Origin: JACDBD01 sp050743385
GTDB taxonomy: Bacteria; Actinomycetota; Acidimicrobiia; IMCC26256; JACDBD01
Direction: 5' to 3'
NCBI GenBank assembly: GCA_050743385.1
Contig: JBOGFJ010000004.1
Coordinates: forward strand, 1-11,669
Length of the DNA stretch: 11,669 nt
Shown piece by piece: positions 1-6,651 of this stretch. How positions within the stretch are numbered: position 1 is the stretch's first letter; each line of letters starts with the position of its first letter. The position numbers and the translations under genes were made by a program. The notes below the pieces were generated by a model, which worked only from the letters and a program-made list of their open reading frames with translations, was not told the DNA's origin and ran no database searches.

Positions 1-1334
1 GGCACGACCTCGACCGGGCGGGGAAGGTCGGTGACGCTTCCCCCGTCGAGGAAGCGGCCCCGCGAGAGCACGACGTCGGGCAGCAGGTAGCGATCGTCGG
101 CCGGCTCGCCTGCGAGCGTGGTGGCGACGTCGGACGCCGTGAGCAGGCCGGTCACGCCGATGTTGCCACCGAAGAACCGGTTCTCGATCGGCACCAGCCG
201 CACCGGCGCGTTCGAGACGTCCCGCAGCAACGGCAAGAGCGGCTCGAGCACCTGGGCGCCGTACGCACCGGTCACGATGGCCACCGGCGCACCGCGTGGG
301 AGCTCGTGCAACGATCCGTCGTCGCGCACCGCGCGGTAACCGGTCGCGGGCGCGCCATCGACCCAGGCGAAGAAGCCAGAACGCGGGCCCGTGGGTGCGA
401 CCGCCCGTCCGCTCGTGGCGGCGCGCACCTCGCGTTCGAGGGTGCGCGCCATGCCGATGCCGTTCTCGTGCTGCACAAAGCCCTCGTAGGCGTCGGGCTC
501 GGGGAAGGCCCGCGCCGCGAGCAGGTAGTACTCGTCGGCCGCGAACACGAGGCGCCGCCCCACCGCGGCGAGGTACCGCTCCTGCCACCGGCACACGGCG
601 TCGAGCACGGCTTGGGCCTCCCCTCTGGTGTGGGGACGCATGCTCGGCTCGGTGTTGTGCGCGCTCACTCCGAGCGGCACGATGCCCACGGTTGCCAGGC
701 GCGGGAACCGGTCGAGCACCCCGAGGAGCGTGTCGTCGAGCACGGCACCGTCGTTGACGCCCGGGCACACGACCACCTGACCGTGCACCTCGATGCCGGC
801 GTCGAGCAGCGCACCCAGCCAGCGCAGGCTGGTGGCGCCGCGGCGATTGCGCAGGAGCGTCGTCCTGACCTCGGGATCGGTGGCGTGGATGCTCACGTAC
901 AGCGGACCGAGGCGCTCCGTCACCACCCGTTCGAGGTCCGCTTCCGTGAACCGGGTGAGGGTGGTGAAGTTGCCGTAGAGGAACGACAGCCGGTAGTCGT
1001 CGTCCTTGAGGTACAGGCTGCGGCGCATGCCCTTGGGCAGCTGGTGGATGAAGCAGAACGGGCAGTGGTTGTCGCACGTCCGCACCTGGTCGAACACCGC
1101 GCTGTCGAGCTCGAGGCCGAGCGGCGCGCCCGCGGGCTTCTCGACCGCGACGAGCTGGTCGAGCCCCCCGCGACGAACGTCGAGCTCGACCGCGGGCTCG
1201 TCGGCCTGGAGCTGGTACCGGATGACGTCGCGCACGGCCTCGCCGTTGAGGCTGAGGACCTCGTCGCCGGGGAGGAGCCCCGCCGACGCTGCCGGCGACC
1301 CGGGCGCGACCGCCACGACACGCGCGGGCGGCAT
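1..1334 (-). CDS. PDZ / radical-SAM-like / DUF512 domain protein, 3' end outside the window
   Basis: The reading frame is open from an ATG at 1334 to the left edge: 444 codons and no stop. Residues 1-55 form a PDZ-like domain (APGSPAASAGLLPGDEVLSLNG). Then comes CDNHCPFCF with C87, C91 and C94 in the CX3CX2C spacing of radical SAM [4Fe-4S] enzymes. From about residue 220 the sequence matches DUF512, with conserved FAADEYYLLA, FVQHENGIGMAR and RFFGGNIGVTGLL blocks. The last visible residues (LPDVVLSRGRFLDGG) are typical of the family C-terminus, so only a few residues should be missing. The family is annotated as a putative FeS oxidoreductase; its substrate is not known to me. In many Gram-positive genomes it sits beside der (engA), which I would expect just left of the window (inference). 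The promoter looks leaderless. Confidence 0.93.
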   Translation of the reverse strand, partial: MPPARVVAVAPGSPAASAGLLPGDEVLSLNGEAVRDVIRYQLQADEPAVELDVRRGGLDQLVAVEKPAGAPLGLELDSAVFDQVRTCDNHCPFCFIHQLPKGMRRSLYLKDDDYRLSFLYGNFTTLTRFTEADLERVVTERLGPLYVSIHATDPEVRTTLLRNRRGATSLRWLGALLDAGIEVHGQVVVCPGVNDGAVLDDTLLGVLDRFPRLATVGIVPLGVSAHNTEPSMRPHTRGEAQAVLDAVCRWQERYLAAVGRRLVFAADEYYLLAARAFPEPDAYEGFVQHENGIGMARTLEREVRAATSGRAVAPTGPRSGFFAWVDGAPATGYRAVRDDGSLHELPRGAPVAIVTGAYGAQVLEPLLPLLRDVSNAPVRLVPIENRFFGGNIGVTGLLTASDVATTLAGEPADDRYLLPDVVLSRGRFLDGGSVTDLPRPVEVV

Positions 1335-1340
1335 GAACGC

Positions 1341-1346
1341 AGTGTA
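1341..1346 (-). promoter_or_regulatory. Predicted -10 box (TACACT) of the DUF512 gene
   Basis: On the minus strand TACACT fits the actinobacterial TAnnnT -10 consensus. It ends 6 bp before the ATG at 1334, so transcription would begin at or next to the start codon. No Shine-Dalgarno sequence precedes the ATG. No convincing -35 hexamer is present; TCCTGA lies 17 bp upstream of the -10. Confidence 0.5.
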
Positions 1347-1355
1347 CAAGAGCGG

Positions 1356-1402
1356 TTTTGGCGTCAGGAAGCGGCGTGGGACGCCGGTTGTCGACGCCAA
1401 AA
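1356..1402. promoter_or_regulatory. Concentric inverted repeat (operator-like dyad) between the DUF512 gene and ispH
   Basis: TTTTGGCGTC (1356-1365) and GACGCCAAAA (1393-1402) are a perfect 10-bp inverted repeat. Inside lies a second one, GGCGT (1373-1377) with ACGCC (1381-1385). Both are centred on position 1379. This gives four GGCGT half-sites: two forward 13 bp apart, then two reverse 13 bp apart. The dyad lies upstream of both predicted start points, so it should act as DNA rather than as an RNA hairpin. Its left arm overlaps the spacer of the predicted DUF512 promoter. I do not recognise the cognate regulator. Confidence 0.5.
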
Positions 1403-1435
1403 TCGTGTGTGGTCCTCGTCCGCTCCCGTCGCCGG

Positions 1436-1441
1436 TACCCT
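1436..1441 (+). promoter_or_regulatory. Predicted -10 box (TACCCT) of ispH
   Basis: TACCCT lies in the context CCGGTACCCTGC and ends 6 bp before the ATG at 1448, which implies a leaderless transcript. The trpS promoter carries almost the same block (CCGGTAGCCTGC). There is no Shine-Dalgarno sequence and no clear -35. Confidence 0.5.
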
Positions 1442-1447
1442 GCCGTC

Positions 1448-2515
1448 ATGACCGTCGAACGGGTGCTCCTGGCTCAGCCCCGCGGCTTCTGCGCCGGCGT
1501 CGAGATGGCGATCAAGGCGTTGGCGTGGATGGTGCGGGTCTTCGAGCCGCCCGTGTACTGCTACCACGAGATCGTCCACAACCAGCTTGTCGTCGACCGG
1601 TTCCGCCAGCTGGGCGTGGTCTTCGTCGACGACATCGACGAGGTGCCCGGGGGCGTGCCGCTCATGCTGTCCGCCCACGGCTCCGCACCCGAGGTGGTGG
1701 CGGCCGCCCGCGACCGCGACCGCTTCGTGGTCAACGCCGTCTGCCCGCTCGTCACCAAGGTCCACCACGAGGCCCGCGTCCGGGCGGGCAAGGGATTCAC
1801 GATCCTCTACGTCGGTCACGCCGGCCATGACGAGGCCGAGGGCACGCTCGCGGTCGCGCCGGAGAACATCCGCCTCGTCGAGCAGGAGTCCGACCTCGAC
1901 GACACCCTCCCGACGGTGCGCGATCCCGCCAAGGTGGCGCTGCTGGCGCAGACCACCCTCGCCCTGCACGACTGGGAGGGGATCATGGACCGCACTCGGA
2001 GCCAGTTCCCCGAGCTCTGGACAGCCACCCGCAACGATCTCTGCTTCGCCACGACGAACCGGCAGGCGGCGCTGTCGGAGATCGCCGCGCGCGCCGACGC
2101 GGTGGTGGTGATCGGCAGCGCGAACTCCTCCAACACGATCGCTCTCACCAAGGTGGCCACGACCGCCGGATGCGACACCGTCGTGCGCGTCGACGGTCCC
2201 GACGAGCTCGACCCCACGAGCCTGGGCGACGCCCGCGTCGTCGGTGTCACCGCGGGGGCGAGCGCGCCGGAAGATCTCGTGCAGGCCGTCATCGCGAAGC
2301 TCGCACCCACCGAAGGCGTCGAGCCCGTCTTCGTCACCGACGAGGACGAGTACTTCCCCCCGCCGCGCGAGCTCCGCGAGCTCGTCCCCGCACTCGACGT
2401 GCTGGCCGCGTTCATGCTCGGCGGCGACCCCGCCGCCGCTCGGGCACGAGGCGGCCCCTTCACCAACGACCGCGACGCCGACGCGTCCCTCGTTCTGGCG
2501 GAGCTCTCGACCTGA
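1448..2515 (+). CDS. ispH: 4-hydroxy-3-methylbut-2-enyl diphosphate reductase (IspH/LytB)
   Basis: IspH is the last enzyme of the MEP isoprenoid pathway: it reduces HMBPP to IPP and DMAPP with a [4Fe-4S] cluster. The 355-residue product has the three cluster cysteines in their family contexts: C15 (PRGFCAGV), C99 (NAVCPLVTKVH) and C199 (DLCFATTNRQ). Substrate-site residues are also present: H44 (EIVHN), H77 (SAHGS), H127 and E129 (GHDEAEGT), the GSANSSNT block and TAGASAPE. The protein is longer than the roughly 315-residue E. coli enzyme. The excess is mostly a C-terminal tail of about 25 residues after LAAFMLGG, rich in Ala, Arg and Asp. The ATG at 1448 is chosen because the family N-terminus (VLLAQPRGFCAG) follows directly and a -10 box lies just upstream. 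It is divergent from the DUF512 gene and convergent with plsC, 10 bp away. Confidence 0.97.
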   Translation: MTVERVLLAQPRGFCAGVEMAIKALAWMVRVFEPPVYCYHEIVHNQLVVDRFRQLGVVFVDDIDEVPGGVPLMLSAHGSAPEVVAAARDRDRFVVNAVCPLVTKVHHEARVRAGKGFTILYVGHAGHDEAEGTLAVAPENIRLVEQESDLDDTLPTVRDPAKVALLAQTTLALHDWEGIMDRTRSQFPELWTATRNDLCFATTNRQAALSEIAARADAVVVIGSANSSNTIALTKVATTAGCDTVVRVDGPDELDPTSLGDARVVGVTAGASAPEDLVQAVIAKLAPTEGVEPVFVTDEDEYFPPPRELRELVPALDVLAAFMLGGDPAAARARGGPFTNDRDADASLVLAELST

Positions 2516-2533
2516 CCCGTGAGCTCTACGGGT
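2515..2533. terminator. Possible shared hairpin at the ispH/plsC convergent junction
   Basis: ACCCGT (2515-2520) and ACGGGT (2528-2533) are a perfect 6-bp inverted repeat with a 7-nt loop. The element covers the last base of the ispH TGA and all of the plsC TAG, so both transcripts would contain it at their ends. It has no T-tract, so it could be a weak bidirectional terminator or simply chance. Confidence 0.35.
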
Positions 2534-3188
2534 ACGCGCGGGTGAGCGCGAGCGCGTCGTCGAAGCGCTTCTGGAGCTCGGTACGGAGCTGCTCGGTCAT
2601 CTGCGCGACCTCGCGGCGGCGCACGCGTCCCTCGTGCGCTTGTGGGGGCAGGATCGGCTCGCCGACGACGATCCGGACGCGCCGGAGCCGGGGCAAGACC
2701 TTGCCGCTGGCGAGGATCTCCTCGCTGCCCCCGATCGCGACCGGCACCACGGGCAGCCCGAGCCGGGCGGCGAGGTAGGCGGCGCCGTCGAACAGGTCAC
2801 CGATCTCGGGGCCGTGGCCGCGCGTGCCCTCGGGGAAGATCACCACCGGCTCGCCGCTCTCGAGTGCAAGCTGGGCGGCACGCAGGGCGGCGCGGTCGGC
2901 CGTCCCTCGCTCGACGGGAAACCCGCCCCCCGCCGTGAACAGCCACGCCAGGAACCGGTTCTCGAACAGCTCCTGCTTGGCCATGAACCGGATGCGGCGG
3001 GTGGTGATGTACGCGGTGAAGAAGATGTCCATCAAGGACCGGTGTGACGGCGCGACGACGTACGCTCCCGTGCGCGGGACCCGCTCCCGCCCGTGCACGC
3101 GCACGCGGAAGATCGCCTTGAAGGGCGTGAGTACGACCGCGTGCGCGATTCGGTAGAAGATCCGCTTCCCGCGGTCGCTCCGGTTCAT
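2526..3188 (-). CDS. plsC: 1-acyl-sn-glycerol-3-phosphate acyltransferase (PlsC family)
   Basis: This is a membrane-associated lysophosphatidic acid acyltransferase, expected to make phosphatidic acid from lysophosphatidate and an acyl donor. The 220-residue product shows the family blocks in order: the catalytic HX4D motif at H49-D54 (SHRSLMD), GGFPVERG at 88-95, FPEGTRG at 118-124, and a late VPVAIGGSE block. The basic N-terminus followed by a hydrophobic stretch (residues 15-30) suits membrane association. The ATG at 3188 overlaps the cmk stop as ATGA, which supports translational coupling and this start. It is the last gene of the scpA-to-plsC operon. A cmk-plsC pairing is familiar from Clostridia-type genomes. 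The family has many paralogues, so the exact acyl acceptor is inferred. Confidence 0.93.
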   Translation of the reverse strand: MNRSDRGKRIFYRIAHAVVLTPFKAIFRVRVHGRERVPRTGAYVVAPSHRSLMDIFFTAYITTRRIRFMAKQELFENRFLAWLFTAGGGFPVERGTADRAALRAAQLALESGEPVVIFPEGTRGHGPEIGDLFDGAAYLAARLGLPVVPVAIGGSEEILASGKVLPRLRRVRIVVGEPILPPQAHEGRVRRREVAQMTEQLRTELQKRFDDALALTRAYP

Positions 3189-3868
3189 CCACCCACTCCG
3201 GCCGCCTCGTACCGGGCCACGATCTCCCGGGCCACGTCCTCCACCGTACGCCCGGTGGTGTCGAGCACGAGGGCGTCGGCGGCGGGGCGCAGCGGCGACG
3301 TGACCCGACCGCTGTCGAGCGCATCGCGGCGAGCCAATGCATCTCGAACCGCACCGACGTCGGCCGGACGCGCCGCCTCCTCCTCGTCACGCTGGCGGCG
3401 GCGGGCCCGCTCCTCGTCGCTCGCGGTGAGGAACACCTTCACGGGGGCGTCGGGGAACACGACGGTGCCGATGTCACGACCCTCCACCACCCCACCGCCG
3501 TGGTCTGCGATCCACGCGCGCTGCCGCGCCACCATCACCTCGCGTACGCCGGGATGAGCGGAAACCGCCGACACCGCCGCGGTCACCGCCGGTCCCCGAA
3601 TGTCGGCGCTGACGTCCCGCCCATCGAGCGTGACGGTGTCGGCGCCCACCTCGCCCAACTCCATGGACGCACCCTGCGCGACCGCAGTGGCAGCGTCGGC
3701 GTCGGCGGGATCGACACCGCGGTCGAGCACCGCCAACGTGACCGCGCGGTACATGGCGCCGGTGTCGAGCACGAGCAAGCCCGTCGCACGCGCCACGGCG
3801 CGCGCCACCGTCGACTTCCCCGAGCCGGCGGGCCCGTCGATCGCGATCACCGGAGGCACCCGGCTCAC
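3185..3868 (-). CDS. cmk: Cytidylate kinase
   Basis: Cmk phosphorylates CMP and dCMP to their diphosphates with ATP, recycling pyrimidine nucleotides for phospholipid and nucleic acid synthesis. The 227-residue product has a P-loop (GPAGSGKST, 12-20), a DTGAMYRAVT block (35-44), GRDIGTVVFPDA (130-141), an arginine-rich lid (ERARRRQRDE, about 153-162) and the family C-terminal RDALDSGRVTSPLRPAADA block. Length is normal. The GTG start at 3868 overlaps the aroA stop as GTGA. An in-frame start farther upstream (3964) would lie deep inside aroA and add a non-homologous arginine-rich tail, so I rejected it. The gene overlaps plsC by 4 bp. In Mycobacterium, cmk likewise follows scpA-scpB-rluB. Confidence 0.96.
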   Translation of the reverse strand: MSRVPPVIAIDGPAGSGKSTVARAVARATGLLVLDTGAMYRAVTLAVLDRGVDPADADAATAVAQGASMELGEVGADTVTLDGRDVSADIRGPAVTAAVSAVSAHPGVREVMVARQRAWIADHGGGVVEGRDIGTVVFPDAPVKVFLTASDEERARRRQRDEEEAARPADVGAVRDALARRDALDSGRVTSPLRPAADALVLDTTGRTVEDVAREIVARYEAAGVGG

Positions 3869-5160
3869 GGGCTGGTTCCGGTGAGGGTGGCGAGGTCGTC
3901 GGCGAACCGCGGGTACGAAGCGGCGACCGCCCGCCACCCACGCACGGTGGAGTCGCCCTCGCACGCGACGGCGGCGATGGCTGCCGCCATCGCCACCCGG
4001 TGGTCGCCGTGGCTCTTGAGAAGCCCGGCCCGAGGTCGGCCACCGCGGATGAGGAGGCCGTCCGCGCGGGCCTCGACCGTCACGCCCAGCTGTGCCAACT
4101 CCTGCGCGAGCGTGCCGACCCGGTCGGACTCCTTGACCCGGAGCTCGGCGGCGTCGCGGATCTCGGTCACGCCGTCGGCGAAGGCGGCCGCCACCGCGAG
4201 GGCGGGCACCTCGTCGATCCAGCCCTCGTCGGGAGTGAACGTCGTGCCACTGAGGGCCGCCGCCGTCACCTCGACGTCGCCGACCGGTTCGCCGAGCCGT
4301 TCACCTGTCGGTCGGACCTGCACCTGCGCGCCCATGCGCTGCAGCACGTCGAGGAACCCGATGCGCCCGGGGTTGAGGCTCACTCCCTCCAGGACGATCG
4401 ACGAGCCCGGTGTCACCGACGCCGCCACCACGAAGAACGCTGCTGATGACGGGTCACCGGGGACGTCGAGCTCGAACGCGGGCAGCGCGGCGCGTTGCAC
4501 CCGCACGGTGCGATCGTCGACCACCTCGAGCGGGGCACCGAGCGCGCCGAGGAGCCGCTCCGTGTGATCGCGGCTGCGGTGCGGCTCGACCACCTCGGTG
4601 ATGCCGTCGGCCTGGAGGCCCGCGAGCACCACCGCCGTCTTCACCTGCCCGCTCGCGACCTCGAGCTCGCAGCGGGCGCCCCGGAGCGAGCCGCCGCGAA
4701 CCGCGAGCGGTGCCCGGGCGCCGTCGTCGCGTCCGTCGATGCGCGCGCCCATGCGCCGCAGCGGCTCGACGACGCGGGCCATCGGGCGGGCGACGAGCGA
4801 CGAATCACCCGTGAGCACCGTGTGGAACGGTTGCGCCGCCACCAGACCTGTGACCATGCGGAGGGTCGTGCCCGAGTTGCCGCAGTCGAGCACACGCTCG
4901 GGCTCGCGGAGACGACCGGCGGCACCCTGCACGACTACGACGTCGCCACCCGCCGCTCGCACGCGCACCCCGAGGTGCTCGAGCGCGACGCGCGTGCGAT
5001 GCACGTCGTCACCGTCGGCGATCCCCCCGATGCGGCTCGGGCCGTCGGTGAACGCGGCGAACAACAACGCCCGGTGCGAGATCCCCTTGTCGCCGGGAAG
5101 CCGCAGCCGTCCGCGGAGGGGACGCGGGCCCACGAGGTTGAGCTCGGCGGGCAGGCTCAT
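3865..5160 (-). CDS. aroA: 3-phosphoshikimate 1-carboxyvinyltransferase (EPSP synthase)
   Basis: AroA joins shikimate-3-phosphate and PEP to give EPSP, the penultimate step to chorismate. The 431-residue product has an N-terminal GDKGISHRALLFAA block (23-36), LDCGNSGTTLRMVTG, ASGQVKTAVVLAG, the catalytic IDEVPALAVAAAF, LRVKESDR, and C-terminal GDHRVAMAAA. The QVKTA and RVKESDR blocks resemble the class II (CP4-like) enzymes more than E. coli AroA. Odd residue: position 26, after K25, is Gly (codon GGG) where the family normally has a Ser that binds shikimate-3-phosphate (S23 in E. coli). K25, S28 and R30 are kept. The ATG at 5160 starts 1 bp after the tyrA stop, and family homology begins within ten residues. 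Confidence 0.96.
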   Translation of the reverse strand: MSLPAELNLVGPRPLRGRLRLPGDKGISHRALLFAAFTDGPSRIGGIADGDDVHRTRVALEHLGVRVRAAGGDVVVVQGAAGRLREPERVLDCGNSGTTLRMVTGLVAAQPFHTVLTGDSSLVARPMARVVEPLRRMGARIDGRDDGARAPLAVRGGSLRGARCELEVASGQVKTAVVLAGLQADGITEVVEPHRSRDHTERLLGALGAPLEVVDDRTVRVQRAALPAFELDVPGDPSSAAFFVVAASVTPGSSIVLEGVSLNPGRIGFLDVLQRMGAQVQVRPTGERLGEPVGDVEVTAAALSGTTFTPDEGWIDEVPALAVAAAFADGVTEIRDAAELRVKESDRVGTLAQELAQLGVTVEARADGLLIRGGRPRAGLLKSHGDHRVAMAAAIAAVACEGDSTVRGWRAVAASYPRFADDLATLTGTSP

Positions 5161-5161
5161 C

Positions 5162-6253
5162 TCACGGGAGGGCCGTGCGCGAGCAGTGGTAGCCGCGCTC
5201 CCCCAATGCGGCCTCGAACCCATCGATATCGGCGCTCTCGTTCACCACGAGCACCAAGACGCCGCCGCCACCTTCCATGGAGTGCGCGATCTCGAGGTCG
5301 GCGATGTTGATGCCCCGCCGGCCGGCGAGCGTGGTGACGTCGGAGAGCACGCCCGGGTGGTCGGGGACCGGCACCCGCAGCTCCACCAGGCCCTCTCCTG
5401 TCGCCGTGCCGACGGGCAGGCTGCGCCGAGCTGCCCGGGCCCGCTCGAGCACGTCGAGCAGGCCGGGCCGATCGGATGCCACCACCAGGTCCCGGACCCG
5501 CTCGAGCGCCTCGACGTACTCGTCGAGCGCGGCGACGATCGCGTCGCGGTTGGCGACGCAGATGTCGGGCCATATGCCCGGGTGACCGGCGGCGATGCGG
5601 GTCATGTCGCGGAAGCCACCGGCCGCGAGGCGCAGCAGCGTGGCGTGCTGCTCCCCACTCGTCGCCGCGACGTCCATGAGCGTCGTGGCTGCGAGCTGGG
5701 GGACGTGACTGACGACCGCGACCAGCGCGTCATGGTGCGCCGGGCTCACGGCGACGATCTCCGCCCCCAGCGCGGCGACCAGGGTTCGCACGACGCCGAA
5801 GGCAGGCGGCGCGGTGCGTTCGGTCGGCGTCAGTACCCAGGTGGAGCCGACGAAGAGGTCGTCGTCGGCGCCGTCGAGGCCGTCCTGCTCGGAACCGGCC
5901 ATGGGATGACCCCCGACGAAGCGGGGCGCGAGATCGGGGCGCAGCCGCTCGACTTCGGCGACGACCGGCGCCTTGACCGAACCGACGTCGGTCGCGGCGG
6001 GGACGCCGGCGTCGAGCGCCTCCACCACGATCGGCGCGATCGCCCCCACCGGCACCGCGACCACCATGGCCTCGGCGCCATCGACCGCGTCGATGAGCGT
6101 CGCCGCGACCTCGTCGACGGCGCCGATCTGCTTCGCGTGCGCGGCGCGCTCCGCATCGCGGTCGAACGCGCGTACCTCGACGCCCGCGCGCCGCAATGCG
6201 AGGCCGATCGATCCACCGATGAGGCCGGTGCCGGCCAGAGCGATCCGTCTCAC
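5162..6253 (-). CDS. tyrA: Prephenate dehydrogenase with C-terminal ACT domain
   Basis: TyrA oxidatively decarboxylates prephenate to 4-hydroxyphenylpyruvate, the tyrosine precursor. The 363-residue product begins with a Rossmann fold (GTGLIGGSIG, 8-17). Asp31 at the end of the second strand favours NAD+ over NADP+. ATDVGSVK (87-94), HPMAGSE (116-122) and SHVPQ (182-186) carry the conserved prephenate-site residues. Residues about 290-360 form an ACT domain (PVPDHPGVLSDVTTLAGRRG), so feedback control by an aromatic amino acid is likely (inference). The GTG at 6253 is preceded by GAGG 3 bp upstream, and homology starts at once. The gene follows aroH by 24 bp and precedes aroA by 1 bp. A 7-codon minicistron bridges the aroH-tyrA gap. 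Confidence 0.95.
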   Translation of the reverse strand: MRRIALAGTGLIGGSIGLALRRAGVEVRAFDRDAERAAHAKQIGAVDEVAATLIDAVDGAEAMVVAVPVGAIAPIVVEALDAGVPAATDVGSVKAPVVAEVERLRPDLAPRFVGGHPMAGSEQDGLDGADDDLFVGSTWVLTPTERTAPPAFGVVRTLVAALGAEIVAVSPAHHDALVAVVSHVPQLAATTLMDVAATSGEQHATLLRLAAGGFRDMTRIAAGHPGIWPDICVANRDAIVAALDEYVEALERVRDLVVASDRPGLLDVLERARAARRSLPVGTATGEGLVELRVPVPDHPGVLSDVTTLAGRRGINIADLEIAHSMEGGGGVLVLVVNESADIDGFEAALGERGYHCSRTALP

Positions 6254-6277
6254 GAACCTCGACCTCGACGCATGCGG

Positions 6278-6640
6278 CTACTCGGGCAGATCGTCGCGAA
6301 GGGCACGAGCCGCCTCGAGATACACGTGGTGGAGCTCGTCGCGAGTCCGCTCCGTGTAGCAATGGATCAGCACGCGGATGCACATCGGCATGCCGTGCTC
6401 GATCTCGAGCTCACGTGCACAAAGCAGCGGGATGTCACCCAGCCCGAGAGCGCGCGCGGCCGTCGCAGGGAACTCGGCAGTGAGATCGCTGGTCATCGTG
6501 AAGATGACGCTCACCAGGTCGTCGTGCTCGAGCTCGTTGCGCGCCAGCAGCTCCTTCACGAGCTGCTGAGTCTTCTCCTCGATCTCGCCCTTGCTGTTCT
6601 CGGTGCACGTGATCGCACCGCGTAGCGCCTGGAGCCTCAC
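6278..6640 (-). CDS. aroH: Monofunctional chorismate mutase, AroH class
   Basis: It rearranges chorismate to prephenate, the substrate of TyrA encoded next. The 120-residue product aligns end to end with Bacillus subtilis AroH (127 residues), the trimeric pseudo-alpha/beta-barrel type and not the helical AroQ type. The active-site set is intact: R7 (LRGAIT), F57 (EFP), R63, C74, E77 (LCAREL), R89 (CIRV) and Y107 (HVYLEAA). The GTG start at 6640 puts Arg at the correct position 7. It lies 11 bp after the rluB stop, and I see no Shine-Dalgarno sequence there. Longer in-frame versions would run into rluB and add an unrelated arginine-rich tail. The gene completes an aroH-tyrA-aroA run of late aromatic genes inside the scp operon. 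Confidence 0.95.
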   Translation of the reverse strand: MRLQALRGAITCTENSKGEIEEKTQQLVKELLARNELEHDDLVSVIFTMTSDLTAEFPATAARALGLGDIPLLCARELEIEHGMPMCIRVLIHCYTERTRDELHHVYLEAARALRDDLPE

Positions 6641-6651
6641 GCGATCGGAGA

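Noticed and set aside
1358..1447. Upstream start for ispH
   Set aside because: It would add 30 non-homologous residues and place the operator dyad and -10 box inside the coding region.
306..1451. Long open frame on the plus strand opposite the DUF512 gene
   Set aside because: Antisense shadow typical of high G+C. The opposite strand encodes a clear PDZ/CX3CX2C/DUF512 protein, and the shadow product has no recognisable domain.
3869..3964. Longer start for cmk inside aroA
   Set aside because: The P-loop begins 11 residues after the GTG at 3868, which overlaps the aroA stop as GTGA. The extra residues are an arginine-rich frame shadow of aroA.
4598..6625. 675-codon plus-strand open frame across aroA, tyrA and aroH
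   Set aside because: It lies opposite three genes with intact catalytic motifs. Its composition mirrors their codon pattern and it shows no domain.
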